Shown here: positions 55,339 to 64,000 of the stretch, one piece after another
How the letters are laid out: each line of letters starts with the position of its first letter
How positions within the stretch are numbered: position 1 is the first letter of the stretch
Assembly: GCF_002287375.1 (NCBI RefSeq)
Contig: NZ_NPOA01000004.1
Location: forward strand, 124,001-188,000
Length of the DNA: 64,000 nucleotides
Source: Virgibacillus profundi
GTDB lineage: Bacteria > Bacillota > Bacilli > Bacillales > Amphibacillaceae
Direction of reading: 5' to 3'
Program-made: the position numbers and the translations under genes
The notes under the pieces: model-generated
The model's input: only the letters and a program-made list of their open reading frames with translations
What the model was told of the DNA's origin: nothing
The model's database searches: none

Positions 55339-57070
55339 AGTATAATTTAAAAGGAAATAATAACATATTGTCTCCTTTAGAACAAATATTACATAATCGA
55401 GGAGTCACAGATGTAGATGGATTCCTGAAAGCAGGAAGTGACCATAGCGTAACAAATCATTATTCTAAATTGGATAACATTGATAAAGCAGTAGATTGTC
55501 TACTAAAGCATATTGGAGGTGATAACAACATCTGGGTGCAAGTAGACCCGGATGTTTAGTTGACGGATATACATCTTCCGCAATGTTAATTAATTACTTA
55601 CATAAAATCAAACCAAGCATCAACATACAATATAGACAACAAGACGGAAAGGAACATGGTATTAATGCTAATCATGTTCCTTCTGGTGTAGATTTAGTGT
55701 TGCTTCCTGACTCTGGGAGTGCAGATTTTGCAGAACACAAGAAACTACGCGAACGTGGCATTGATATCATTGTACTTGATCACCATGAAGTAGAAAACAA
55801 TCAAGAATCGAAACATGCAATTGTAGTAAACAATCAATTGTCACCTAAATTTGATAATAATAGCTTCAGTGGTGCAGGTGTCACATTCAAGTTTCTGGAA
55901 GCATTAGATGACAGGTTAGAAGTAGACTATGCCAATACATATTTAGATTTATTAGCTTTAGGAATAATTGGCGACAGTATGCTAGTTTCAGAAAAAGAAA
56001 ATAGATACTACATTACAAAAGGATTAAAAAGAATAAAAAACCCTTTAGTAAAAGAGATATTAAAATCGCAAGAATATTCAACTGGTGGAGTGGTAGATAT
56101 AACCAGCATCTCATTTTTTATTAACCCACTGTTTAACGCAGTTGTCAGATCAGGAAGCAAAGAGGAAAAGAATCAGGTATTTGAAGCATTGCTAGGAGAT
56201 GGTACTGAGGAAGTATACTATGAACGCGGGAAGAAATATGAACCTTTAACAACAAATACAGTGCGTATGATGAAGCGTGTACGTGTAAGACAAAACAAAC
56301 TAAGAGACAAAGGTGTAGAAGCAATCGAAGAGAAAATTGCAGAAAAGAATCTGTTGAACAATAAAATATTGACTGTAGAGGTTACAAATGTTTTAGATCC
56401 CAATTTAAGTGGGTTGGTAGCCAATAGGCTTGCGCAGAGTTATAAGCGTCCAACATTGCTTGTTAGGTGGGATGATGACAATGCAACATTAAGTGGCAGC
56501 GCAAGAGGATATGAGAATGGTTATATTAAAGACCTTAAAGGATATTTAGATTCTATGAATCAGTTTATTTATCTTCGTGGACATCCTAATGCGCATGGCG
56601 TAAAAATCATTCCAAACAATCTCATAGAAGTAAACAATATGATAAACAAAGATTTGAAAAATATCGAGTTAGATACAGGCTCATACGATGTTGATTTTGA
56701 GATTGACATGAAACATCTTACAAAAGGTTTTATAACCACTCTAAATGACTACAGTGATCTTTGGGGCAAAGGTGTTGAATCTCCGTTGCTTATGATTCAC
56801 TCAATCAATGTAAATAAAACTGCCGTTTTATTGCAGGGTAAATCGAAAAATGTACTCAAATTTGCAGTAAATGGAATAGAATTTATCAAGTTTGGGAGCA
56901 GTGAGGAAGAGTATAAGAGTATTGTTGATGTTGAAGAAAAGAAATCACGCCAAGTTTCTATTAATGTTATAGGAAAAGCATCTATGAATACCTTCAGGGG
57001 ACAAAAGACCCCACAAATTATGATTGAAGACTTTGAAGTAGAAGAAGCTGAAGATAAGTTGTTATTTTAG
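55335..57070 (+). pseudogene. RecJ/DHH-family exonuclease, split by 5-nt insertion
   Basis: TTG 55335 opens a frame that reaches DPDV, the beginning of DHH motif I, and stops at TAG 55557-55559. Skipping TAGTT (55557-55561) restores DPDV-DGYTSSAMLINYLHKIKP and a 570-residue protein to 57070. Motifs II-III are intact: LLPDSGSAD (about residue 122) and VLDHHEVE. In the current sequence only an ATG at 55583 could start the second part, which would lack motif I. The intact protein would be a single-strand DNA exonuclease (YorK-like), between primase and polymerase. Confidence 0.8.
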
Positions 57071-57071
57071 A

Positions 57072-57100
57072 TTGACAATAGATAATAAATATTATACAAT
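57072..57100 (+). promoter_or_regulatory. Promoter B8
   Basis: TTGACA (57072-57077), 17 bp, TACAAT (57095-57100), spacer with GATAATAAATATTA. It starts right after the exonuclease stop and drives the RNA-repair cassette. Confidence 0.83.
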
Positions 57101-57116
57101 AAAAGGAGATAGACAA

Positions 57117-58397
57117 ATGAGCTATAGTGGATACGTTGTTAAGGTTAAAGAATTAAGAAAACATTCTAACGCCGATAGATTGCAAGTTCTTACAGTATTC
57201 GGAAACGATGTTATTGTGGGATTGAATGTAGAAGTGGGTGACGTTGGAATTTACTTTCCGACGGATGGAAAGTTGAATTATGATTTTGCTAAGAAGAATA
57301 ATCTATTACGAGAACAAGATGCAGAGGGCAATCAAGTTGGTGGTTATCTTGATCCAGATAAACGACATGTATCTAGTATTCGCTTACGTGGTGAAAAGTC
57401 TGATGGATTATATATGCCGATTAGCAGTTTAAATAATTTCTGCGATGTATCAAAACTGAATGAAGGTGATAAGATTGACACAATTAACGGAAAACAGGTC
57501 TGTGAAAAATATGTGCCCAGAGGAGAGGTTAAGAACAGCAATCCTACTGGTAAGCAAACTAAGAAGAAAGAAAAGGAATCTTACCCGTTCTTTGAGCAAC
57601 ATGTAGATACTCAACAACTGGCATATAACACTAATTCATTCAAAGAGGGAGATTTATGCTACATTACTCTGAAACTTCATGGGACATCACAAAGAACAAG
57701 CCACGCCATCAAGAAAGAAGTCAACCCACTACATAAATTCTTGAGGCTATTTGGTGTTAAGAAACACAAGAAAGATTGGGAGTATGTAACAGGCACACGT
57801 AGAGTAATGCTTAAAGATTATAACGGTGGATATTATGGCGGAAATGCTTTCAGAAAGCAATGGCATGATTTCTTTGTTGATAAACTTCCCAAAGGAGTCT
57901 CCGTATATTATGAAGTCGTAGGATACACAGGCACTGGTCAATTGATTATGCCAGAAGTAAACAATAAGAAAACGAAAGATAAAGAGTTCATTAAGAAATA
58001 TGGTAAGACTACAAAATATACATATGGGCTAGAAGAAGGGCAAAGCGATATTTATGTTTATAGAATGACTATGACCAATGAGGATGGCGAGGTTGTTGAA
58101 ATCCCTTGGGAAACAGTGAAGCTATACTGTGAGAAAATGGGTGTAAAATATACTCCTGAGTTAGATAAATTCTTCTTTACTACTGTAGAAGATATGATGG
58201 AACGAGTTGGAGAATATGAAGATGGTATTGATCCAATTGGTAAGACTCATATCCGTGAAGGAGTAGTTGTTAGAGTAGAGAATCATGAGAGGTTTACGGC
58301 ATATAAACAAAAGAACTTCAGTTTCAAGGTTTTGGAGGGCATTGTTAAACAAGATGATGTGTTAGACATGGAAGAGGAAAATTCATTAGAGGTTTAA
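57117..58397 (+). CDS. RNA ligase, Rnl-type, 426 aa
   Basis: The ligase motif I is KLHGTS (about residue 186), with the nucleotidyl-accepting Lys, and the C-terminal motif IV/V region is EGVVVRVEN...KNFSFKVLEG (about residues 380-410). An N-terminal OB-like domain (ADRLQVLTVFGNDVIVG and VGDVGIYFPTDGKL) is typical of many phage RNA ligases. The ATG at 57117 follows AAAGGAGATAG. RNA ligases of this type seal broken RNA such as cleaved tRNA. It is the first gene of a repair cassette with the next two. Confidence 0.84.
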   Translation: MSYSGYVVKVKELRKHSNADRLQVLTVFGNDVIVGLNVEVGDVGIYFPTDGKLNYDFAKKNNLLREQDAEGNQVGGYLDPDKRHVSSIRLRGEKSDGLYMPISSLNNFCDVSKLNEGDKIDTINGKQVCEKYVPRGEVKNSNPTGKQTKKKEKESYPFFEQHVDTQQLAYNTNSFKEGDLCYITLKLHGTSQRTSHAIKKEVNPLHKFLRLFGVKKHKKDWEYVTGTRRVMLKDYNGGYYGGNAFRKQWHDFFVDKLPKGVSVYYEVVGYTGTGQLIMPEVNNKKTKDKEFIKKYGKTTKYTYGLEEGQSDIYVYRMTMTNEDGEVVEIPWETVKLYCEKMGVKYTPELDKFFFTTVEDMMERVGEYEDGIDPIGKTHIREGVVVRVENHERFTAYKQKNFSFKVLEGIVKQDDVLDMEEENSLEV

Positions 58398-58430
58398 TAT
58401 GTAAATAATATTACAAAGGAGATGAAATCA

Positions 58431-59252
58431 ATGAGTAAATTAATCAACAATCTCAGCGAACAAAAAGAAATCTTAGAATCGCAAGGCTACTCAGTAGCAT
58501 ATATTTGTATTTATGGCAGCCAAAATTACAACCTTGATATCCACACAGATGATTATCAATCTGATATTGATATGAAAGCAATCATCGTTCCAACATTAGA
58601 CGATCTAATCCAAGATAGTAAACCAGTTTCTACAGTAGTTGACACAGAATGGGGTCAATGTGACATCAAAGATATAAGACTATATTTTAAAACTTTATTG
58701 AAAGCTAATCCCGCATATATTGAAACATTATACACTGATTACTATGTAGTTGATAGTAAGTTTGACAACGAATTTGAACAGATTTTTAATCTTAGGGATA
58801 ATTTAGTTGAAACACTGAAAGCTCAAATGATACGTGCTATGTATGGCATGATGAAAGAGAAAGAGAAAGCCATGTGTCATCCATATCCTACAATTGCACA
58901 CAAGATTGAGAAGTATAAATTTGATGGCAAGCAGACACACCACATTTTGAGATTGTGGCTAATGATGGAAGATTACTATAATCATGGAAAAAACATGAAA
59001 GAATGTATGTATCCAGATGCAAAATTAACAGAGTTGCTCATCGATCATAAGTTAAATAAATTGCCTTTTGAAACAGCTTTAGAAGATGTTAACGATGTAA
59101 TGAAACTGGCAAAGGAATTTAAAGATGAAGTTTTAAATAATATTGATGAGAATAAGGTTGATTATTCAGTAAAGGGTGATTTTCTAAAATTGTCTCAGGA
59201 GATTATTAAAAGTAGAATAATCGAAGAATCGAAAGGAGTACAATATGACTAA
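58431..59252 (+). CDS. RlaP-type nucleotidyltransferase, 273 aa
   Basis: The polymerase-beta-type motif is GSQNY (about residues 29-33) followed by SDIDMKAI (about 43-50), giving GS...DxD. The remainder is helical and matches the RlaP family, reported as RNA-repair-linked nucleotidyltransferases. It may add or trim nucleotides at broken RNA ends. AAGGAGATG lies upstream. The start of the next gene overlaps its end, so it is coupled with the kinase-HD gene. Confidence 0.75.
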   Translation: MSKLINNLSEQKEILESQGYSVAYICIYGSQNYNLDIHTDDYQSDIDMKAIIVPTLDDLIQDSKPVSTVVDTEWGQCDIKDIRLYFKTLLKANPAYIETLYTDYYVVDSKFDNEFEQIFNLRDNLVETLKAQMIRAMYGMMKEKEKAMCHPYPTIAHKIEKYKFDGKQTHHILRLWLMMEDYYNHGKNMKECMYPDAKLTELLIDHKLNKLPFETALEDVNDVMKLAKEFKDEVLNNIDENKVDYSVKGDFLKLSQEIIKSRIIEESKGVQYD

Positions 59253-60219
59253 ATTAATAGTAATGGTGGGCTTACCAGCTTCTTTTAAGTCTACCTATGC
59301 CAAACAATTAGCTAAAGAACACAATGCGACAATACTATCCTCTGATGATATTCGAGAAGAGTTGCTAAATGATGTCAATAATCAAGATAATAACTCTAAG
59401 GTGTTTGAAGTAATGAATAAACGTGCTAAACAGTTACTCCAAAAAGGCAATAATGTCATACTAGACGCAACGAATATTAATCGCAAACGCCGCAAACATC
59501 TAATCAATCATGAGTTGAAAATGGCAGATGAGAAGATCGTATATTACATGAATACCCATGTAGACGATTGTGTAGAGAGCGACTTAAATAGAGATAGATC
59601 TGTAGGTAAAGAAGTGATTATGAAGATGTATAAATCGATGCAGATCCCTGTGAAAAACGAAGGTTGGGATGAGGTTGTCATAATTAATCCTGAGATGAAT
59701 GAAGCTCACGAGGAAAGAAAAACCTTAGAGAATATTATAACTCAGAACAAAAATTATGAGACAGTAATGAGTACGCTTTCTCATTATATGAACGACTTCA
59801 AGAAAATTCATGAACTTCCACACGATTCTAAATATCATTCATTTTCGGTTAGTAGGCATACTTATCATGTGTTTGATTATATAAGAGATCGTACAGATGA
59901 TTTAAGACTGCTGTGGGCTGCACTGTTTCATGATGTTGGAAAGGGATATACTAAGTCGTTTATCAATTATAAAGGTGAGAAGACTAGATATGCGAGCTTT
60001 TTGGGGCATGAAAATATTTCTGCACAGATTGCTTTATACGCTTTATTGGAATTAGGATATGATACTGAATTTGCTACAAGGGTGTCTGCTTTGTGTCAGT
60101 TTCATATGTATCTTATGAGTGCAGGAGATAAGAAGATGAATGAGATTCAAGAAATGTTGGGCAATGATTTATATGAGGATTTGATGATATTGCATTGGGC
60201 TGATATGCAAGCGAAGTAA
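59245..60219 (+). CDS. Polynucleotide kinase fused to an HD phosphohydrolase, 324 aa
   Basis: The N-terminal half is a P-loop kinase: GLPASFKST (about residues 8-16), DATN (about 74-77) and an Arg-rich lid; this type phosphorylates 5'-OH nucleic acid ends. The C-terminal half (about residues 180-324) is an HD domain with H at about 204 and FHDVGKG (about 228-234). HD-Pnk enzymes combine these two functions, healing 5'-OH and 2',3'-phosphate ends, but in the described one (Runella) the HD domain comes first; here the order is reversed. It overlaps RlaP by 8 bases and completes a cleave-repair set. Confidence 0.8.
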   Translation: MTKLIVMVGLPASFKSTYAKQLAKEHNATILSSDDIREELLNDVNNQDNNSKVFEVMNKRAKQLLQKGNNVILDATNINRKRRKHLINHELKMADEKIVYYMNTHVDDCVESDLNRDRSVGKEVIMKMYKSMQIPVKNEGWDEVVIINPEMNEAHEERKTLENIITQNKNYETVMSTLSHYMNDFKKIHELPHDSKYHSFSVSRHTYHVFDYIRDRTDDLRLLWAALFHDVGKGYTKSFINYKGEKTRYASFLGHENISAQIALYALLELGYDTEFATRVSALCQFHMYLMSAGDKKMNEIQEMLGNDLYEDLMILHWADMQAK

Positions 60220-60222
60220 AGG

Positions 60223-60256
60223 TTGACAATGGTCTATGGATAATAAATAATATAAT
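60223..60256 (+). promoter_or_regulatory. Degenerate B-type promoter
   Basis: TTGACA (60223-60228) and TATAAT (60251-60256) have a 22-bp spacer, five more than other B promoters; it carries GGATAATAAATAA. It may be weak or need a different -35. Confidence 0.45.
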
Positions 60257-60282
60257 ACATATAATAGGAGTGTGATGTCATA

Positions 60283-60696
60283 ATGAGCAATAAAGAATAT
60301 CCAACAGCAAAAGAGTTGTTAGACAGTGGAAAATGGAAGCTACATAAGACGATTAAAGATAAGCTTGCAGGTTTGTATGTATATGTAGAAGAAATCAATG
60401 AAGGTGAGAGTAAGAAATATAGAATACATAAGATGAATTTCTTCACAAAACGTGGTGTGCTAGTATATGGAAGTTTGAGTGTTATTTTAGGGTCAGTTAA
60501 ATGGTTGTTGAATCTCATACAGAAAGAAATGGGTGATGCAGCGTTGGGTGAAATATTGGATGAGATTAAAGAGATGAGATTGGCGAGGAAGCATAGGTTG
60601 GATACAGGGAAGTCGTTTGGAACTGGGCAGGGATTTAGGAGTATGGATGATGTGGATAGGGAAGTTGAGAGGATTTTAAGGAAGGTTAGTAAATAA
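60283..60696 (+). CDS. Hypothetical basic protein, 137 aa
   Basis: The first 65 residues look like a small beta domain, and a helical segment (FTKRGVLVYGSLSVILGSVKWLLNLIQ) follows, then a very basic tail (RLARKHRLDTGKSFG). AGGAGTG lies upstream. It precedes the polymerase gene; function unknown. Confidence 0.68.
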   Translation: MSNKEYPTAKELLDSGKWKLHKTIKDKLAGLYVYVEEINEGESKKYRIHKMNFFTKRGVLVYGSLSVILGSVKWLLNLIQKEMGDAALGEILDEIKEMRLARKHRLDTGKSFGTGQGFRSMDDVDREVERILRKVSK

Positions 60697-60699
60697 CAG

Positions 60700-60728
60700 T
60701 TGACTATAGATAAATAATGTTATATAAT
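60700..60728 (+). promoter_or_regulatory. Promoter B9
   Basis: TTGACT (60700-60705), 17 bp, TATAAT (60723-60728). A misleading ATG at 60717 lies inside the promoter. It drives the DNA polymerase gene. Confidence 0.85.
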
Positions 60729-60755
60729 CTATACATAAAGAAAGGAGATGTTCAA

Positions 60756-62675
60756 TTGTTGCAAAACAAACCAAAATTCATAAACCTCCATTGCCACTCG
60801 GATGTGTCAAATATTCGGCTTTTGGATTCTACAAATTCAATTCAAGCTTTACTAGAGACGGCAGTAAAGATGAATTATCAGGGGCTGGCACTAACGGATC
60901 ATGAGGCATTGTCAAATCATCTTAAAGCTATTAAAACAGCGAGAAAAATGAAAGAGAACGGTACTATGTCAGAATCGTTCCGTATTATTCTTGGAAATGA
61001 ATTGTACCTTATAGATTCGTTAGAAGAAGTGAGAGATAACTATCAATCTGGAGTAACTAAATTTCCACACTTCTTAATTCTTAGTAGATCGGAAGTCGGT
61101 CATGAGCAAATGCGTATACTCAGTAGTCGTGCATGGTCACGAAGTTTCAGAACTGGGCTTATGGAAAGAACGGTAACACTCAAGTCAGATATTGAAGAAA
61201 TTGTAAAGCCAAATCAAGGTCATATTATTGCAAGCTCTGCCTGTCTCGGGAGCGAAATCAATATAAGATTACTTGCTATTAAAGAAGCTAATGAGAATAG
61301 TGATGAACAAGCTGCACAATTACATAGAAATAAATTAAATGAATTTATACTATGGTGTATTGATGTATTCGGTCAAGATTACTTCTTTATTGAATTGCAA
61401 CCAGCTTTAAGTGAAGAACAAATATATTGTAATAAAGAATTAATCAAAATTGCAGATTTCTATAAGTTGAAACGAATTATAACAACAGATGCACATTATC
61501 CCCGTCCAGAAGATCGTGCTATTCATGAAGCATTTTTAAACGCTAAGGAAGCAGAGAGGGAAGTTGCTAGTTTTTACGAAGCGTGTTTTTTAGCCAATGT
61601 GGATGAAATTTATGAAAGAATGAGTTATATAGATACAGAGATTCTTGACGACGCCATCTCCAATACACAATTAATTGGAGATATGGTAGAAGATTATACA
61701 TTAGAGAAAGATACAGTAATACCTAAAATTGATTTACCAAAGTTTGAAGTTAGACATATATTTAAACCAGCTTATAGCAAATATGAATATATTGAAAAAA
61801 TGGCAAATTCTGATGAAGAACAGAACAGATATTTAGTAAAGCTAATCGAAGATGGGTTCGAGGAAAAACTAAAGACTCCTGAACTAACACAAGAAAAGTT
61901 TCACCAAATTTTAGCAAGAATTGATATAGAACTAAGTGAACTATGGGAAATAGGACAGGAAATCAATCAAGCTATGGGCAGTTATTATATTACGGTTTCT
62001 GAAATAATCAGAATAATATGGGATGATGAATGTGGAGGTGACAGTCTCGTTGCTCCGGGTAGAGGATCAAGTTCAGGATTTATTTTAAATTATTTACTTG
62101 ATATTACTCAAATTAACCCATTAGAATATGGAATTGAAATGCCACACTGGAGACATTTACATAAAAGTCGTCCCGATATTGGAGCATTGGACATTGACAT
62201 TGATACAGAAGCAAATAAACGTCCTAGAATTATTCAAGCTCTAAAAGACCATTTTGGAGAAGATAGAATCTTACAAGTAGCTACATTTGGAACAGAAACA
62301 TCTAAAGCAGCTATAACAACAGCGTGTAGAGGATTAGGATATGATTCAGATATTGCCTTACACTTAGGTAGCATGATTCCTTTTGAGCGTGGTAAAAATT
62401 GGAGTATAAGCGATTGTTTGTATGGCAATGAAGAGAAAGATAGAAAACCAGTTAAAGAGTTTATTAATGAGATTGAACGCTATCCTAAGTTAAAAGAAAC
62501 TGCATTGGGATTGAATGGTCTAATTTCCAAGAGGGGAGTACACGCGGGAGGAGTCGTATTATTTCCTGATATATACTACAAAACTAGCTCATTAATGCGA
62601 GCACCCAATGGAACTCCTATTACAGCCTATTCGTTAGATGATGTTCAGGCTATGTCGAATATTAAATTTGATTAA
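60756..62675 (+). CDS. dnaE: DNA polymerase III alpha (DnaE-type), 5' exon, TTG start
   Basis: The N-terminal PHP domain shows HCHSD (about residue 12) and LTDHEA (about 48-53). The polymerase core has the PGRGSSSG motif (about residues 434-441) and the DIDID acidic pair (about 478-482). After SLDDVQAMSNIKFD the frame stops, where conserved FLGL would follow, because a group I intron interrupts the gene. The TTG at 60756 follows AAAGGAGATG; the ATG at 60717 is inside the promoter. The 3' exon lies beyond the window. By position it is the SPbeta YorL equivalent. Confidence 0.87.
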   Translation: MLQNKPKFINLHCHSDVSNIRLLDSTNSIQALLETAVKMNYQGLALTDHEALSNHLKAIKTARKMKENGTMSESFRIILGNELYLIDSLEEVRDNYQSGVTKFPHFLILSRSEVGHEQMRILSSRAWSRSFRTGLMERTVTLKSDIEEIVKPNQGHIIASSACLGSEINIRLLAIKEANENSDEQAAQLHRNKLNEFILWCIDVFGQDYFFIELQPALSEEQIYCNKELIKIADFYKLKRIITTDAHYPRPEDRAIHEAFLNAKEAEREVASFYEACFLANVDEIYERMSYIDTEILDDAISNTQLIGDMVEDYTLEKDTVIPKIDLPKFEVRHIFKPAYSKYEYIEKMANSDEEQNRYLVKLIEDGFEEKLKTPELTQEKFHQILARIDIELSELWEIGQEINQAMGSYYITVSEIIRIIWDDECGGDSLVAPGRGSSSGFILNYLLDITQINPLEYGIEMPHWRHLHKSRPDIGALDIDIDTEANKRPRIIQALKDHFGEDRILQVATFGTETSKAAITTACRGLGYDSDIALHLGSMIPFERGKNWSISDCLYGNEEKDRKPVKEFINEIERYPKLKETALGLNGLISKRGVHAGGVVLFPDIYYKTSSLMRAPNGTPITAYSLDDVQAMSNIKFD

Positions 62676-64000
62676 CATTATATTGCTCGCAACTCACACA
62701 ATAATGAGAGGGGCGAGAAAATGGCAAAAATTCACAGAGAAAAATATTACAATCAAATCTTAGAGTTATTTAGAAAAGGAAATAACATGTCCACTATAGC
62801 AGAAATACTTAATATTAATCGATTAGATGTAAGAAAGGTTTTGGAGGAGAATAAATTATATCAGCCAAGCTATTTAAAATTACGAAATGACTATGATAAG
62901 ATGGTTATTAAAGTTAAAAAATATTATGTTGACGATAACCTTTCTGCGGTTGAAGTTGCTGAAAAAGCAGGTATTTCTGACAGGTCTGTTATTAGATTAT
63001 TAAAAGGCATGAATATTCCAATCAGACCTCAATCTTATTACGTGACAACAAATTCAGTTAACGAGAAAGCTTTTTCAGAATACACTCCCGAAAGCGTGTA
63101 TTGGCAGGGTTTATTGCTGGTGATGGCTGTGTGTTCAATCGTCGAACAGATAGAGATGCAGATTATGCACATGTGTTAACCATTGGACTCTCGTATAAAG
63201 ATAAGTCACACTTAGAAAAGTTTAAGGAATTTGTTGATTTTTCAGGAGATTTATACATAGATAAAGATCGCACTAAAATTACAATAACAATAAATAGCAG
63301 GCGGTTGGTAAAAGACATAATGGAAAAATATGATATAACTAAAAATAAAACAGATACTTATACACCTCCTGACAAAATCCCATCTCATCTAAAAAAATAT
63401 TTTGTGTTAGGTCTTTTTGATTCAGACGGTTCAATGACAAAAATAAATAGACCCAACAAAGCTGTAAACGGACATGTTAAAGGATTATATGTTTTTGGAA
63501 TGAGTTTTACAGGCACTATGGAAACAATTATCTATATTAGAAATTTTTTTGGTAGTACTGTAAAAGAAACTAAAAGACGTGAAAATGATTCAAACAATTA
63601 TACAATCTTGTTTCAGGGTAATATTCAATTAATCAAATATGGCTCTAAGTTGTATGATAAATACTCTAAAAAGTTTTGTATGAAAAGAAAATATAAAAAA
63701 TACTGTGAGTTGCTTGAGCAATATAATATAGTCGTCCATGATGGTAACATTATGGATTATGAGCTGGTGAACCTGTAAATGCAGGGTGTGTCTTAGATAA
63801 GATGCTAACAGGGGAAGCCTAAGTCATAATTAAAAAATATGATATGGTAATCCTGTGCCAAGCCTTTGTGTACAAAGGAAGGTGCAACGACTATTCCGAG
63901 AGGAAGTAGGTTATGGGTGAAATTCCTATAGCCGAAGTGCCAGCCAGCCCCAAGGGTTGAAGATATAGTCTACTCCGACTGAATCAATCAGTGTTAAAGT
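62673..64000 (+). other. Group I intron in the polymerase gene (3' end not in window)
   Basis: From the frame break after 62672 the sequence carries a homing gene and then a conserved group I core: the GGTAATCCTGTGCCAAGC segment (63847-63864, typical of P4/P6 in IA introns), GGTGCAACGACTATT (63882-63896) as 5' P7 and GATATAGTCT (63962-63971) as 3' P7. Complementarity between ACGACTAT and ATATAGTC is visible. The 5' splice site must be near 62672. The 3' splice site and exon are beyond position 64000. Confidence 0.82.
62721..63778 (+). pseudogene. Intron-encoded LAGLIDADG homing endonuclease, frameshifted
   Basis: From ATG 62721 the frame encodes an HTH-rich N-terminus (two HTH-like repeats: MSTIAEILNINRLDVRKVL and SAVEVAEKAGISDRSVIRLL), then YTPESVYW. 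A single missing base near 63104 (GGCAGGG where GGGCAGGG would restore YWAGFIAGDGC) shifts it out of frame. The LAGLIDADG domain continues as AGFIAGDGC and, 100 residues on, LGLFDSDG, to the stop at 63778. The enzyme is probably inactive if the deletion is real. Confidence 0.8.

Noticed and set aside
60717-60755. N-terminal extension of the DNA polymerase from ATG 60717
   Set aside because: The ATG lies inside promoter B9; TTG 60756 with AAAGGAG is the better start.
149-63000. Many minus-strand open frames of 60-140 codons
   Set aside because: They run opposite to real genes, lack SD sequences, and their composition (long runs of Phe, Ile, Ser and Leu) is that of the complement of acidic, Lys-rich genes.
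1-64000. CRISPR arrays, insertion sequences, transposases, rRNA
   Set aside because: No regularly spaced direct repeats, transposase motifs or rRNA-like sequence were seen.

Overview
The window is about 64 kb of very AT-rich DNA. Every gene I can support, and the one tRNA, lies on the + strand. Genes are short, tightly packed, preceded by strong Shine-Dalgarno (SD) sequences of the AAGGAG type, and often start with TTG or GTG. This is the early/replication side of a large temperate phage or prophage of a low-GC Bacillota host (Bacillus, Staphylococcus or a relative). The combination of a catalytically degenerate tyrosine-recombinase-like protein (YopR/MrpR type), a YopP-type recombinase, a YopQ-like protein, a YopX protein and a replication block in the order helicase, primase, DHH exonuclease, PolIII alpha points to the SPbeta group. 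That assignment rests on motif and gene-order recall, not on a search.

Layout. 1-9.0 kb: about 28 tiny genes in short operons, most behind a recurring promoter module (an AATATTATA-like element, a -35/-10 pair with 17-18 bp spacing, then a TTTAAGAGTTAAG-like element). 9.0-16.1 kb: a secreted PIG-L deacetylase, a membrane-anchored protein, small regulators (an XRE-like HTH and an antirepressor) and the recombinase-like lysogeny module ending in the MrpR-like repressor. 16.1-16.9 kb: a regulatory region with nested inverted repeats and foldable RNA. 16.9-23.4 kb: another run of small early genes ending with YopX and a tRNA with anticodon CAU, probably tRNA-Ile2 reading AUA. 23.5-31.3 kb: NAD+-dependent DNA ligase, an adenine methyltransferase coupled to a SNF2-like helicase, and a PcfJ-domain protein. 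31.3-41.8 kb: small genes and an SF2 helicase. 41.9-51.4 kb: SSB-like protein, Sak4-like ATPase, a second methyltransferase, an Acb2/Tad1-like anti-defence protein, an MmcB-like protein, and a repeat-containing PD-(D/E)XK homing-type nuclease. 51.4-64 kb: DnaB-like helicase, TOPRIM primase, a split RecJ-like exonuclease, an RNA-repair cassette (RNA ligase, RlaP-type nucleotidyltransferase, kinase-HD fusion), and a PolIII alpha gene interrupted by a group I intron that carries a broken LAGLIDADG gene.

How it fits together: the MrpR-like protein probably keeps most of these operons silent in the lysogen through the repeated promoter-linked AATATTATA elements. On induction the small early genes are made first, and the ligase, helicase, primase, polymerase and SSB/Sak4 genes then carry out replication and recombination. 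The tRNA, RNA-repair cassette, Tad1-like protein and methyltransferases look like host take-over and counter-defence functions.

The most unusual observations are: (1) at least four, probably five, genes that appear to start at ATC or ATT behind strong SD sequences; (2) a kinase-first kinase-HD protein in a three-gene RNA repair cassette; (3) several small structured RNA candidates, one with a clear promoter and terminator and no gene between them; (4) five disrupted reading frames, including a 5-nt insertion in the catalytic motif of the DHH exonuclease.
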